In this document: piece by piece, positions 36,890-45,384 of the stretch | How the letters are laid out: every line of letters begins with the position of its first letter | How positions within the stretch are numbered: the stretch's first letter is position 1 | Source: CBDDHT01 sp965228615 | GTDB taxonomy: Bacteria > Pseudomonadota > Alphaproteobacteria > Rhizobiales > Methyloligellaceae | Assembly (NCBI GenBank): GCA_965228615.1 | Contig: CBDDHT010000004.1 | Location: forward strand, 2,790,001 to 2,854,000 | Direction of reading: 5' to 3' | Length of the DNA stretch: 64,000 nucleotides | Made by a program: the position numbers and the translations under genes | The notes under the pieces: model-generated | Told to the model about the DNA's origin: nothing | Database searches by the model: none | What the model saw: only the letters and a program-made list of their open reading frames with translations

Positions 36890-37939
36890 TTAACTTCCTG
36901 ATCCAAGTGATCCAGACAGTGTTATGCGAGGAAGTGCCTTTAGTGTTTTCGAAACGGTTCCCTCGCGGGGGCGATATTTCACCGTATTTCTCATCTGACC
37001 ACCGTTTGCAGTCGGCTGGATAATTTCCAGTTCGCCTTCGACTAGGAATCCCATGGCAATCAAGGCTTCTATGATTTCATCTAGACTTGCATCGGGATCG
37101 ATCAGTTCGTGTGCGGCCAGAGGATGACCGTCAGCAGGTAGATTGCGGATAGCATCGACGATCTGCTGCTGGCTATGCTGGCCTCTGTCAGCCAAGCCTA
37201 AGGCAACCTGATCTGCAGGCGGGAAAAAGAACTGAAGAATTCCAAGCTCACCCAGTTTTTCTCTAATGGCATCAAGATCAGCTCCTGACTTGAAGAGTTC
37301 CCAATCAGTCTCGCTCCACTCGTAGAGCGGGACGGCACATAGTCCAAGCGTTCGGTCTTCAACCATTAGATCCGAGCCGCGAAACACGTTCAACGCGATT
37401 GTCGGATTGGCGTTCTTCCTCTTACTTACTTTTTCTAGCGTGCCCATCCAGTCAAATGCCGCAAGTTGACGAATGACAGCAATGATCTGGTTCACCGCAG
37501 GAATCGAAACGATTTCGTCAGCTTGCTTCATTTTCTTTGGATAATCGCCAAGAACCTTATCAAACATGTCTGAACGTCTACGCTCAGCTCTCTTACCCTT
37601 TCCTTCAAAAAGCTGTGCAAGTTCTCTGTATTTAATTACAGGTTTGCCAATCAGCTTGATGAATGACTCCACGACGAACTCGACATCGAAAATGATCGGT
37701 CGGGCGACTAAAACATGGACCTCGGGCATAGATGCCTGAATATCGGCTTGCATCAGAGCACTTGTCCGAGAATCTGGGTCCGCTGAAACGATCAAGATAC
37801 GACGATGCCTATCATCGGCAGCAACGAGGAGGACTGGATGCTCCAGGCCCGACGCACCATGGATCGTTTTGGCCGGGCGAGGTTCGGCTCCAAGTGCTTT
37901 CGCAAAATTTTGCCAAAGTAAATTTTCGTCAGCGGTCAT
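36890..37939 (-). CDS. Hypothetical protein
   Basis: The 349-residue protein has no membrane segment or signal peptide. A basic stretch (K-G-K-R-A-E-R-R-R near 115) and a C-terminal helical region that looks like a winged helix (S-Q-Q-Q-I-V-D-A-I-R, then a D-x-x-L-D-E-I-I-E-A-L-I-A-M-G-F segment) suggest nucleic-acid contact. No family could be named. It is the second leftward gene after the recombinase and may be co-transcribed into it unless the hairpin between them stops transcription. Confidence 0.6.
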   Translation of the reverse strand: MTADENLLWQNFAKALGAEPRPAKTIHGASGLEHPVLLVAADDRHRRILIVSADPDSRTSALMQADIQASMPEVHVLVARPIIFDVEFVVESFIKLIGKPVIKYRELAQLFEGKGKRAERRRSDMFDKVLGDYPKKMKQADEIVSIPAVNQIIAVIRQLAAFDWMGTLEKVSKRKNANPTIALNVFRGSDLMVEDRTLGLCAVPLYEWSETDWELFKSGADLDAIREKLGELGILQFFFPPADQVALGLADRGQHSQQQIVDAIRNLPADGHPLAAHELIDPDASLDEIIEALIAMGFLVEGELEIIQPTANGGQMRNTVKYRPREGTVSKTLKALPRITLSGSLGSGS

Positions 37940-38100
37940 AATCCAATCTCGATTCTTTCAGAAAGGGAATCGGCAAAAACAAGCCGATCATGGAGAAAGT
38001 TGATTCGCAAGATGATTTATGTCCGTGTGAAGTATTGCGAGCCTAACGGTCACGACCCGTCGTCTACGAAATCCAGCTCAAAGATAGAGAATAGGGACAG

Positions 38101-38139
38101 CACCAACATTGGTGTGGTGCGAACACGCAGCCCGTGTTC
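38101..38139. promoter_or_regulatory. Two adjacent inverted repeats upstream of a small gene
   Basis: CACCAA-CA-TTGGTG (38101-38114) and GAACACG-CAGCC-CGTGTTC (38121-38139) are perfect palindromes seven bases apart, between the divergent genes starting at 37939 and 38171. This is an operator-like layout for a regulator controlling both sides. Seen in sequence; function inferred. Confidence 0.45.
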
Positions 38140-38170
38140 CCAACTTTCCTAAATATGCAGCTGGAGAACT

Positions 38171-38404
38171 ATGATGAGCCGCAAAACCAAACCCCACCAC
38201 CTTGTCTATGTGGTGGAAGATATTGATGAGGATGAATCATTTTGGACCTGTATTGGGGCTTCGTTCCCCCACTCAGACAAAAAAGGATTCAACATACTGC
38301 TTAGAGCCCTGCCGGCCGGTGGCCGATTGGTGCTCCGAAAATACACAGAGAAACCGCCTGACAAATTGGCAGCCCAGGATGGTGATAAAAGCATTGTCAC
38401 GTAG
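38171..38404 (+). CDS. Small conserved mobile-element protein
   Basis: The 77-residue protein has V-Y-V-V-E-D, F-W-T-C-I-G-A-S-F-P-H and D-K-K-G-F-N-I-L-L. This is the pattern of a small uncharacterised family often found near conjugation or replication genes of alphaproteobacterial plasmids and islands. GGAGA stands before the start (two adjacent ATGs). A clear terminator follows. The function is unknown. Confidence 0.65.
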   Translation: MMSRKTKPHHLVYVVEDIDEDESFWTCIGASFPHSDKKGFNILLRALPAGGRLVLRKYTEKPPDKLAAQDGDKSIVT

Positions 38405-38412
38405 GACAATCT

Positions 38413-38439
38413 CCGGCCTCTTGTGAGGCCGGTTTTCTT
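38413..38439 (+). terminator. Rho-independent terminator
   Basis: Perfect eight-base stem CCGGCCTC/GAGGCCGG with a TTGT loop followed by TTTTCTT, just after the stop of the 77-residue protein gene. Confidence 0.88.
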
Positions 38440-38532
38440 GCAGGAATTCCGACGTTCTTGCTTTGAATTTGGTTCATAGGGTAAGGGAGATGATACACAT
38501 AAAAATCATCCTATCGCTACGGAATTGACCTT

Positions 38533-39279
38533 ATGAGTAGCCCATCACTTACGGCGGATAGAAACTTATTTGCCAGAAGGATCAGCAAATTACACGCTGA
38601 AGTTCAGTCTCTGAAAGATGAATCCGCAACACTCAAACTCGAATGCGCAATCAAAGAGCACCATAGATTGGCCGTTGAATGGCAGCAATGCGCTGAACAC
38701 GCTGATACAATTAATGAAACGCTAAAAGAATTTGAATCTCAATCATTCATCGAGATAAATCTACATCATATTGGGCGCACGATCGAAAATCGAAAAAATA
38801 CTTTTGACATCAGAAACACTGCAAGTCCATTTCTACGACTGGCAACGATTTTCGATAAATTTCTCAAGAGCTTTGGCATTCCTAATATAGCAAAACCTAT
38901 TGTTGAATTGACAATTTTTTCCTACCATCATCTTGCGAAGCGTCTAAATTTTCCTATTTTCATATTTAAAAACTTGCTTTCTTATGGAAATCTATTCTCA
39001 CAGAGAATCCGCCGAGAAATAAGAAAATTTCTTGATTCAGATGAATTGAATAGTGATTTAGACCCGCGGCGCCCTGCCAGCATACCACGAAGACCACTTG
39101 AGGCGCTAGAACCATCAAGAGCACCAGAACGACTATTCCGACTTCAGCCTGAACCAAACGAATTTCAAAAGATATTAATAGCTATATATGGTATTGTTTG
39201 GATGGTAATTATTGTATTAATATTCTTACTGATAGTTGTAAATTGGAAACATCCAATAAATACTCTTGCTGTTACTTAA
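38533..39279 (+). CDS. Hypothetical tail-anchored protein with coiled coil
   Basis: The 248-residue protein has a coiled-coil-like N-terminal 70 residues (heptads in K-L-H-A-E-V-Q-S-L-K-D-E) and a central domain rich in Phe and Ile, possibly amphipathic. A Pro/Arg-rich linker follows (near 175-205), then one strongly hydrophobic segment at about 216-238. The gene is A+T-rich, unlike the chromosome. Its stop overlaps the end of the convergent DUF3768 gene by eight bases. The function is unknown. Confidence 0.6.
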   Translation: MSSPSLTADRNLFARRISKLHAEVQSLKDESATLKLECAIKEHHRLAVEWQQCAEHADTINETLKEFESQSFIEINLHHIGRTIENRKNTFDIRNTASPFLRLATIFDKFLKSFGIPNIAKPIVELTIFSYHHLAKRLNFPIFIFKNLLSYGNLFSQRIRREIRKFLDSDELNSDLDPRRPASIPRRPLEALEPSRAPERLFRLQPEPNEFQKILIAIYGIVWMVIIVLIFLLIVVNWKHPINTLAVT

Positions 39280-39643
39280 TTCTAATCCTCAAAATCCTTT
39301 GTATGCTCTCATCGTTGGCAATATCATGATTAATATCATAAACATATTTACCTTCTGTTAAATCAAAATAGTTAAATTGCCAGATGAATGTATGCTCATG
39401 CAGTTTCACTTCGCCGGTATCGTGCTCGCCAATAGGGTCTGTGTCTTTTGTGAAATTGTCAAAATTTGCAATTTCCTTCAACAGACTTGAAACGAAGTCT
39501 GCCCCGAGTGCATATATCGACGAGTCAATTACAACCTCACCACGTCCCTCCGCATGACAACGAAACCTGTCGTTTGCCTCAGCTACAGTTTTTGAAATAT
39601 CTTCTAGACGCCTTTTTTCTTCGTAATATTTTGCCTTCTCCAT
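39272..39643 (-). CDS. DUF3768-like protein
   Basis: The 123-residue protein has the DUF3768 hallmark: F-D-N-F-T-K-D-T-D-P-I-G-E-H-D-T-G, then W-Q-F-N-Y-F-D and a final R-I-L-R-I-R-I. The N-D-P-x-G-E-H-D-F-G block is the signature of this family, common on plasmids and islands of alphaproteobacteria. Its role is unknown. Here the Phe of that block is Thr. It converges on the tail-anchored protein gene. Confidence 0.75.
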   Translation of the reverse strand: MEKAKYYEEKRRLEDISKTVAEANDRFRCHAEGRGEVVIDSSIYALGADFVSSLLKEIANFDNFTKDTDPIGEHDTGEVKLHEHTFIWQFNYFDLTEGKYVYDINHDIANDESIQRILRIRIK

Positions 39644-39703
39644 ATATCTTTTAGATTAATTGATATTTATTACCATCATTATACATCATTAAATACTATT
39701 CCG

Positions 39704-40915
39704 TCACATGTATTGACGGCGCACGTGAGCCGATTTTGTTTTTATCTGTAAGGCTGAAGCACTAAACGGCCTCGACGGCGTGCCCTCAATCATGAGCTTC
39801 AGATAGATGCGATGGTTGGGCAGGTTGAGAATGTCTAGCTCAGAGAACTTGGGTTGAAGTTCCCTAGCGATAAAGCCAGCATCCTTGGCTCCCAGACGGA
39901 AGGTGATCAAGGTTCCTGCGTTGCCAAGAACGGCCTCTCTGACGTCACGGTCTAGCTGGTGAAGGTACTGGTGGGCCAAAATCAATCCGACATGGTACTT
40001 GCGCAATTCAGAGGTCATATTGGCCATTGATTTGGTGGTGACGTTTTGGAACTCGTCCAGGTAGAGAAAGAAGTCCTTGCGTTCGGATTCTGGACTATCC
40101 TGCCGGGAAAAGGCGGCCAGGCCGATGGTGGTGACAAGAAGCCCGCCTAACAAGCCAGCAGCATCTTCACCGATCTGTCCCTTGGCTAGATTGACCAAGA
40201 GGATCTTGCCCTCATCCATGATCTGCCGGAAATGTAAGTCTTCTTGGGGTTCTGTCAGGATGCGATGGATGTTGGTATCAGCTAGAAAGGCTCCAACTTT
40301 GTTGAGAATAGGTGCAGCCCCGTCAGAGCGTTTCCGCCAAGAGTAGTCCTCATACTCCTCCGTCCAAAATCTCCTGACCTGCTCATTAGAGACTCTGTCT
40401 GCCACTGAGCGACGAAAGCTCTTATCGTTCAGCAGTCGCACGATGTCCTTCATGGAAGAATTGGGTATCTCCAGAAGGGCCAACAGAGCATTTCGCAAGA
40501 TATGCTCCATGTTCACCCCCCAGGCCTCAGGCCACATCTTTTTCATCACTTCAAGCATACCGGAAGCAGCGAGTGTTCGTTTCTCACCAGAAACGAAACG
40601 CAGGGGATTGTAACCGTATGGCTGGGTTAGATCAGGTACGTTGAAGTAGACGACATCCTGAGTCCGGTAGTGAGGTATATGCTGATATATCCGTTCTACA
40701 AGGTCACCATGAGGATCGATGAGGCAGAGACCATTTCCATTCCAGATATCCTGAAAGATCATGGTCTCCAAGAGAGTGGACTTACCCGTTCCGGTCTTAC
40801 CTATGACGTAGGTATGACTGAGGCGGTCAGATTGTTTGATACCAAAGGTTTTGTGCGATTCCCGTCCGTTGGTATGGGCAAAGACTGCGACATTTTCGGC
40901 AAAAGGATTGGTCAT
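39704..40915 (-). CDS. P-loop ATPase, DUF87/TraG-like conjugation-type
   Basis: The 403-residue protein has Walker A G-K-T-G-T-G-K-S at 39-46 and the C-L-I-D-P-H-G-D motif near 72. Walker B F-L-Y-L-D-E-F-Q is near 257, followed by a helical Q-Y-L-H-Q-L-D region. This is the DUF87/HerA-like class used as DNA-pumping or coupling ATPases on mobile elements. No membrane segment is present, so it is a soluble motor. ATG 40915 is chosen; a TTG 18 codons upstream is also in frame. The partner protein is unknown. Confidence 0.85.
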   Translation of the reverse strand: MTNPFAENVAVFAHTNGRESHKTFGIKQSDRLSHTYVIGKTGTGKSTLLETMIFQDIWNGNGLCLIDPHGDLVERIYQHIPHYRTQDVVYFNVPDLTQPYGYNPLRFVSGEKRTLAASGMLEVMKKMWPEAWGVNMEHILRNALLALLEIPNSSMKDIVRLLNDKSFRRSVADRVSNEQVRRFWTEEYEDYSWRKRSDGAAPILNKVGAFLADTNIHRILTEPQEDLHFRQIMDEGKILLVNLAKGQIGEDAAGLLGGLLVTTIGLAAFSRQDSPESERKDFFLYLDEFQNVTTKSMANMTSELRKYHVGLILAHQYLHQLDRDVREAVLGNAGTLITFRLGAKDAGFIARELQPKFSELDILNLPNHRIYLKLMIEGTPSRPFSASALQIKTKSAHVRRQYM

Positions 40916-41022
40916 GGAGACCAGTGTGCCGATCACAGAAAATATCTGTAGGCGTCCGAATGTGAGCAATGGTCACGTTGTGTGGTCTACGCAGAAGATC
41001 TCAGATCATTACAATCGATGCT

Positions 41023-41217
41023 ATGAAAAAAACCGTGAACCTAAATGAGACCAACCAAGATCAACGATGCGCACATATGCGAGCAATCCAGGCAGCTCAT
41101 GCTGACATTCTTGAGCTGAAAGAGATGGTGGAGTTGCTTGCGCGGGCCCTTAATGAACGTTTGGAAGAAGGTGAGATCAGCACAAGCGAAGATGCAGAAT
41201 CACGTCAGGATGTTTGA
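41023..41217 (+). CDS. Small accessory protein of recombinase operon
   Basis: The 64-residue protein is mostly helical and charged (A-A-H-A-D-I-L-E-L-K-E-M-V-E-L-L), a possible dimerising coiled coil. Its stop lies two bases before the start of the next gene, and that gene overlaps the recombinase. In serine-integrase operons such small genes can encode directionality or accessory factors, but no family match was recognised. Confidence 0.6.
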   Translation: MKKTVNLNETNQDQRCAHMRAIQAAHADILELKEMVELLARALNERLEEGEISTSEDAESRQDV

Positions 41218-41219
41218 CC

Positions 41220-41450
41220 ATGTCAGATGTCCCAAAAACTCCTCACAAATTCGACGACGAACTCATTGCTCGCTACCGGGGGTTTATGAGGCGAACGTAC
41301 GAGGCTGATTTCTCTACAGAAGAAGCCAATCTTCACCTGAACTCATTGGCAAGGCTCTTTCTGGCAATGTCTGAGCCCAATGATGTCAACAGGATTCCCT
41401 CAACCCAGCAGGAAAACGAAATCCGCGAGGGATATAATGGAGGGGTATGA
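41220..41450 (+). CDS. Small accessory protein of recombinase operon
   Basis: The 76-residue protein has D-D-E-L-I-A-R-Y-R-G-F-M-R-R-T-Y, a helix-rich pattern, and no known motif. The start at ATG 41220 follows the previous stop directly, and the gene overlaps the recombinase start (ATGA). Translation coupling strongly suggests a shared task with the recombinase. Confidence 0.6.
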   Translation: MSDVPKTPHKFDDELIARYRGFMRRTYEADFSTEEANLHLNSLARLFLAMSEPNDVNRIPSTQQENEIREGYNGGV

Positions 41451-42955
41451 AGTATGTACTGTATTGTAGGAAATCGACGGATACCGAAGACAAACAAGTC
41501 CTATCGCTAGACGCTCAAGAGCGAGAACTCTTGGAGCTTGCCGAACGCCACGGCCTAACCATCGTCAATACCATTAGAGAGAGCATGTCGGCCAAAGCAC
41601 CGGGACGGCCGCTTTTTAATGCTCTCCTGACGGATGTGCAAAATGGCGACGTTGATGGAATCTTGTGCTGGAAGCTGGACCGCCTAGCTCGGAATTTTAT
41701 CGACGGTGGACAAATTATTGACCTCCTACAGCGTGGAACGCTTCAGTCCATCCGTTGTTTTGAGAAGGAATATCTCCCGAAAGACAATGTGCTGTTGATG
41801 GCCGTTGAATTGGGTATGGCCAATCAGTTTGTTCGTGACCTTTCGGTGAATATAAAAAGGGGCAATCGTCAGAAGCTGGCTCAAGGTGGTTGGCCTTCGC
41901 GTGCACCAATTGGCTATTTGAATAACCGGCTTGAAAAGACCATCGAGATTGATGAGGTACGAGCCCCCTATGTCAGCCAAGCCTTTGAGCTATACGCAAC
42001 AGGTCGCTTCAGCTTGAAGGAGGTCACCAATCAACTCTATGAGAAAGGCTTCCGCACTCCTGGTGGGAAGAAAATACACAAGAGCGCTATCCATCGAATT
42101 CTCAGCGACCCTTTCTACTACGGCATCATGCAACGATGTGGAAAGCTGTATCCGGGCAAGCATCAGCCTTTGATCACCAAAGCTCTATTCGACCAAGTCC
42201 AACACATTGCCAGGGGCAACAGCAGACCACGCCGGAAACGGCATAATTTCACGCTCACGGGCTTATTCAGCTGCAAAGTGTGTGGATGTGCCATCACAGC
42301 CGAACGACAGAAAGGCTACGTGTATTATCACTGCACCAACGGTAGAGGGATATGCGATCAAAAGCGGCTATTTACCCGTGAAGAGGTTTTACATGAACAG
42401 ATCGCGACAGCTTTTGAACAGCTGAGTTTCCCAAACGAACTGATCGATCTCTGCTACCAGTCCGCCTTGAACGTAGTGAAGGACAATAGCGAGTACGAGG
42501 CCACAGCACGAAGCAGCATTGAATCTGCGCTGACTGACCTCATTACGAAAGAGAAACGGCTCCTTGATGTTTACATCAATCAGAAGATCGACAAGGACCT
42601 ATATGACAGCACCGTTTCTGAAATCGCCAATGAGCGGATCAATCTTCAACACCAGCTAGAACAGGTCGGCAACAGGGTCAGTCGGCGTGAAGCTATCGAA
42701 CGCACGAAAGAGACCTTTCTGGCCTGCAATAGAGCCACCAGAGAGTATCTGACTGGGACCGATGACAAGAGGCGCAAGCTCGCATTTGAGCTACTATCGA
42801 ACGCACTCCTGGAAGATCGAAAAACCGTTAGCCTGCAATACAAATCGCCATATGACCTAATGGCCAGCCTCCCGAAACAAGCTGATTTTTCGACAATGCG
42901 CAGGCTGTGGGACGAGGTTGTAACCGTCATTTCGTGCCAACCTGACAACTTCTGA
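41447..42955 (+). CDS. Large serine recombinase, second copy
   Basis: The 502-residue protein has the resolvase domain (Y-C-R-K-S-T-D with Ser10 and D-R-L-A-R-N), a recombinase domain with R-I-L-S-D-P-F-Y-Y-G near 220-228, and a zinc ribbon (S-C-K-V-C-G-C, with C and H ligands to about residue 305). A long coiled coil ends the protein. It is unlike the recombinase at 35174 in sequence, so the element carries two unrelated integration systems or is a fusion of two elements. It is last in a three-gene operon. Confidence 0.93.
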   Translation: MKYVLYCRKSTDTEDKQVLSLDAQERELLELAERHGLTIVNTIRESMSAKAPGRPLFNALLTDVQNGDVDGILCWKLDRLARNFIDGGQIIDLLQRGTLQSIRCFEKEYLPKDNVLLMAVELGMANQFVRDLSVNIKRGNRQKLAQGGWPSRAPIGYLNNRLEKTIEIDEVRAPYVSQAFELYATGRFSLKEVTNQLYEKGFRTPGGKKIHKSAIHRILSDPFYYGIMQRCGKLYPGKHQPLITKALFDQVQHIARGNSRPRRKRHNFTLTGLFSCKVCGCAITAERQKGYVYYHCTNGRGICDQKRLFTREEVLHEQIATAFEQLSFPNELIDLCYQSALNVVKDNSEYEATARSSIESALTDLITKEKRLLDVYINQKIDKDLYDSTVSEIANERINLQHQLEQVGNRVSRREAIERTKETFLACNRATREYLTGTDDKRRKLAFELLSNALLEDRKTVSLQYKSPYDLMASLPKQADFSTMRRLWDEVVTVISCQPDNF

Positions 42956-43086
42956 CATTTTGCGCAGGTTGTGGAACGAAGCTCTAAAAGACATCATGTT
43001 CCCTCCCGACAACCCGAAGCATCTTGCACAGATTATGAAACGAGACTGTTATGAAGAAATTGCATCACGCAGTTTTTTGGTGATCA
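42898..43086 (+). repeat. Three degenerate 64-base tandem units over the recombinase 3' end
   Basis: The blocks G-C-G-C-A-G-G-C-T-G-T-G-G (42898), the like block at 42962 and the decayed block at 43026 recur at exactly 64-base spacing. Each is followed by a similar (A)ACGA and a C+A-rich part. The first unit is inside the recombinase coding end; the next two follow the stop. Whether they bind the recombinase is not known. Confidence 0.55.
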
Positions 43087-43329
43087 TAATTCATATGGGG
43101 TGAATGCACATTGATCACATCGATCCATGCGACATGGAACTGCATTCGTTCCAATACGCAACGCGTAATCTCAAGATGAACTGCGTGACCCATTGAGGTC
43201 AAAAAGCAAAATCGAGAATTGCCTTCGCCTCTATGAAGTTGATGTCAGAAATCCGAATCAACGCTTGACACGCGAATCGCGTATTTGCATGGTCGCGTTC
43301 CATCAAATATGGTGTTTGGAATCTCATTA
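42956..43329. other. Intergenic region with decayed repeat units
   Basis: After the recombinase stop this 374-base stretch holds two decayed 64-base units (to 43086) and then about 240 bases with no gene or site recognised, increasingly A+T-rich towards the next gene. Confidence 0.4.
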
Positions 43330-44265
43330 ATGATCGGTTTGGCACAGCGCTTTTTTCATGGACTAGAGCCATATTATAAATCACTGTTTGTTATATACTT
43401 CGTTATATCATTCATCATTACTCCAATTGCCTGGCTTTTTGGACAATTATTTCCGAACATCTTTGACGCCGTAATCGCCTTCATTCCAGGTCAACTCCTG
43501 ATTGTACTGTTTTTTACAATGACCCTGTTTATTATATTTGTCCTTGTTGTTCGCATTATTTCATATGCTCGCGGTATGACAAGAACATTGGCCATTCTTC
43601 ATTCAGTAGATGATATTTCTTCCAGCTATACGCTGTTGCAACAACAGTTGCGTTGGCCTGGAGCTGACACACATTTATATATTGACAATTCGATCGACGT
43701 TGATGCACTCGAAATTGTTTCATATGAGTTTCTAAACAAAGCGTTAAATCATATTTCGAAATCGCTAACATCGTACACTAGAGATTATGCACATATTTCA
43801 TTGAAATTATTTAGTAAAACAGATGGTAGCATAAGGGTTATTGCACGTGACAGCCAATCAGCGCGGCGGCGACAGGAGACAGACGAATTTCTTGCAGAAT
43901 TTTCGTACAAGGACAATACTGCCTTTCGTTCCATTATCGACGACTCAAGAACATCATATTATTTATCGAACAATCTGCAATCAGAATGCAAATCTGGACG
44001 ATACGAAAACAAAAATGAAAATTGGTTAGAATTATATAACTCAACTATTGTTGTCCCAATTGCTATGCCTAGAGAGGCATCCCACATATGTGACGATTCT
44101 GTAACAGCATTTATCTGTGCAGATAATAAAATGGGACGCTTTGACATGGTTTGCAAAGAGTTTTTACTTTGTCAAAGTAGCTATATACACGATATTTTGT
44201 TAATATTATCTCAAATTAGCGAGCTTAGATCACATTCCGCAGTGGAGACATCGCATGAATGCTAA
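43330..44265 (+). CDS. Membrane protein with cytoplasmic sensor-like domain
   Basis: The 311-residue protein has two membrane helices at about 10-36 and 47-72, then a 220-residue domain rich in short beta/alpha elements (I-V-V-P-I-A-M-P near 250, F-I-C-A-D-N near 268). That order resembles a GAF domain, but no key binding residues can be assigned. Start ATG 43330 with GGA nine bases upstream is chosen; alternatives lie at 43309 and a TTG at 43285. The next gene overlaps it, suggesting a two-part system. The gene is A+T-rich. Confidence 0.6.
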   Translation: MIGLAQRFFHGLEPYYKSLFVIYFVISFIITPIAWLFGQLFPNIFDAVIAFIPGQLLIVLFFTMTLFIIFVLVVRIISYARGMTRTLAILHSVDDISSSYTLLQQQLRWPGADTHLYIDNSIDVDALEIVSYEFLNKALNHISKSLTSYTRDYAHISLKLFSKTDGSIRVIARDSQSARRRQETDEFLAEFSYKDNTAFRSIIDDSRTSYYLSNNLQSECKSGRYENKNENWLELYNSTIVVPIAMPREASHICDDSVTAFICADNKMGRFDMVCKEFLLCQSSYIHDILLILSQISELRSHSAVETSHEC

Positions 44266-44476
44266 ATATGACGTCGCTAATTTCGATGCAAGCCAAGTTA
44301 TTGCGGCTATAAAGCGAGTCAAGAAAGCAAATGCTGCCGGTGAGCAGTCAACTCACTGGCGTATACGAGCAAGCGCTACGATTTCGGACAAACAGGATCC
44401 GGAAAGCGGGACTACATTGAGTAAACAACGAGAAAATCTAAAAAGCTTATTACGTGAGGTGCTAGCCATCTTATGA
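44255..44476 (+). CDS. Small hypothetical protein, coupled to membrane sensor gene
   Basis: The 73-residue protein overlaps the end of the membrane-sensor gene by 11 bases, and GGAGA stands before its ATG. It has basic helices at both ends (V-I-A-A-I-K-R-V-K-K and L-K-S-L-L-R-E-V-L) and could be an effector or small DNA-binding partner. No family was seen. A terminator follows. Confidence 0.55.
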   Translation: MNAKYDVANFDASQVIAAIKRVKKANAAGEQSTHWRIRASATISDKQDPESGTTLSKQRENLKSLLREVLAIL

Positions 44477-44503
44477 AGAAGCATATCAGGAATTGATGCC
44501 TCA

Positions 44504-44530
44504 GAGTGCCCAATCGGCGCTCTTTTTCTT
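44504..44530 (+). terminator. Rho-independent terminator
   Basis: GAGTGCC pairs with GGCGCTC (one T-G pair) across loop CAATC, followed by TTTTTCTT. It ends the two-gene sensor operon. Confidence 0.82.
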
Positions 44531-44754
44531 ATCTGAGTTGCCGATTCCCTCGCTGAAATATTAATATATCGCGACCATCGGCTTCATCTGGTCAAAATTT
44601 GAGGATTACACCTTTCAAATTAGACAATCGTGAGGGGAGGCAATCCTCGAAAAATATGAGTGGTTTTTAGCATAGTGGTGAAATGGACGGAGCTGGCATG
44701 TTAGTTGTCGGCCGACACCATGATGTTTCGAGGAATTTTTTAGGGAGTGTTAGC

Positions 44755-44937
44755 ATGTCAGCAAACACGTCGGGCATATCGTCGCAACGATTAGCATCAC
44801 CAGAAAACGCAGACGTCCTCTTCGAATCTAGAACGTTTAAATGCTGCAAATGCAATCATACGAACTACGATTCGACGTCGCTGGAATGCAGCAACTGCGG
44901 CCATAGCAAATGCAGCAGCTGCCAGTTTCAGGGCTGA
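44755..44937 (+). CDS. Zinc-ribbon small protein
   Basis: The 60-residue protein has C-C-K-C-N-H at 33-38 and C-S-N-C-G-H further on, a C-x2-C ... C-x2-C zinc ribbon, with two extra C-S-S-C near the end. A good GGGAG is 8 bases before ATG 44755. Such tiny zinc ribbons bind proteins or nucleic acids. The function is unknown. Confidence 0.6.
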   Translation: MSANTSGISSQRLASPENADVLFESRTFKCCKCNHTNYDSTSLECSNCGHSKCSSCQFQG

Positions 44938-44967
44938 ATCACGAGTTTTGTGATAAAATTTGTATGT

Positions 44968-45270
44968 ATGAAATGGGACGAAATTCTCGAGATCACACCT
45001 AGCCCTGATGATCACAAAAACTGGTATCGTACCCGTATCGATTTTATCCGACGTCGCTTAGATCTCAGTGATACGCCTGAGTGCTATAGGCGGGTGAGAG
45101 ATTACTGTCATGATGAAATTGCTCTAGTGAAATTAGAAATCGCTCATAAAGAGAAATGGGCTGAGGTATTCCATGAGTCCTGGCTGGTACCAACACTCGA
45201 GATTGAATTAGCTACGCTAGAGACGGTACGTGATAGGTTGAGCGCGAGACTGGCAGAGTCTGCTCCTTAG
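44968..45270 (+). CDS. Small hypothetical protein
   Basis: The 100-residue protein is helical and rich in charged residues (R-I-D-F-I-R-R-R-L-D-L-S-D, E-L-A-T-L-E-T-V-R-D-R-L). An in-frame GTG at 44950 is a less likely start. It lies 30 bases after the zinc-ribbon gene and may be in one unit with it. No family was recognised. Confidence 0.5.
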   Translation: MKWDEILEITPSPDDHKNWYRTRIDFIRRRLDLSDTPECYRRVRDYCHDEIALVKLEIAHKEKWAEVFHESWLVPTLEIELATLETVRDRLSARLAESAP

Positions 45271-45384
45271 AGTGAGCCGTCATTACTGAGCTGTCGGCTC
45301 GCAGCCGAAACACCTGCCGCTCGTGTCACAGTCAGTCACAACCCTACACCTTCCGCTTACCTACGATACCGGTACACTTTCTGC

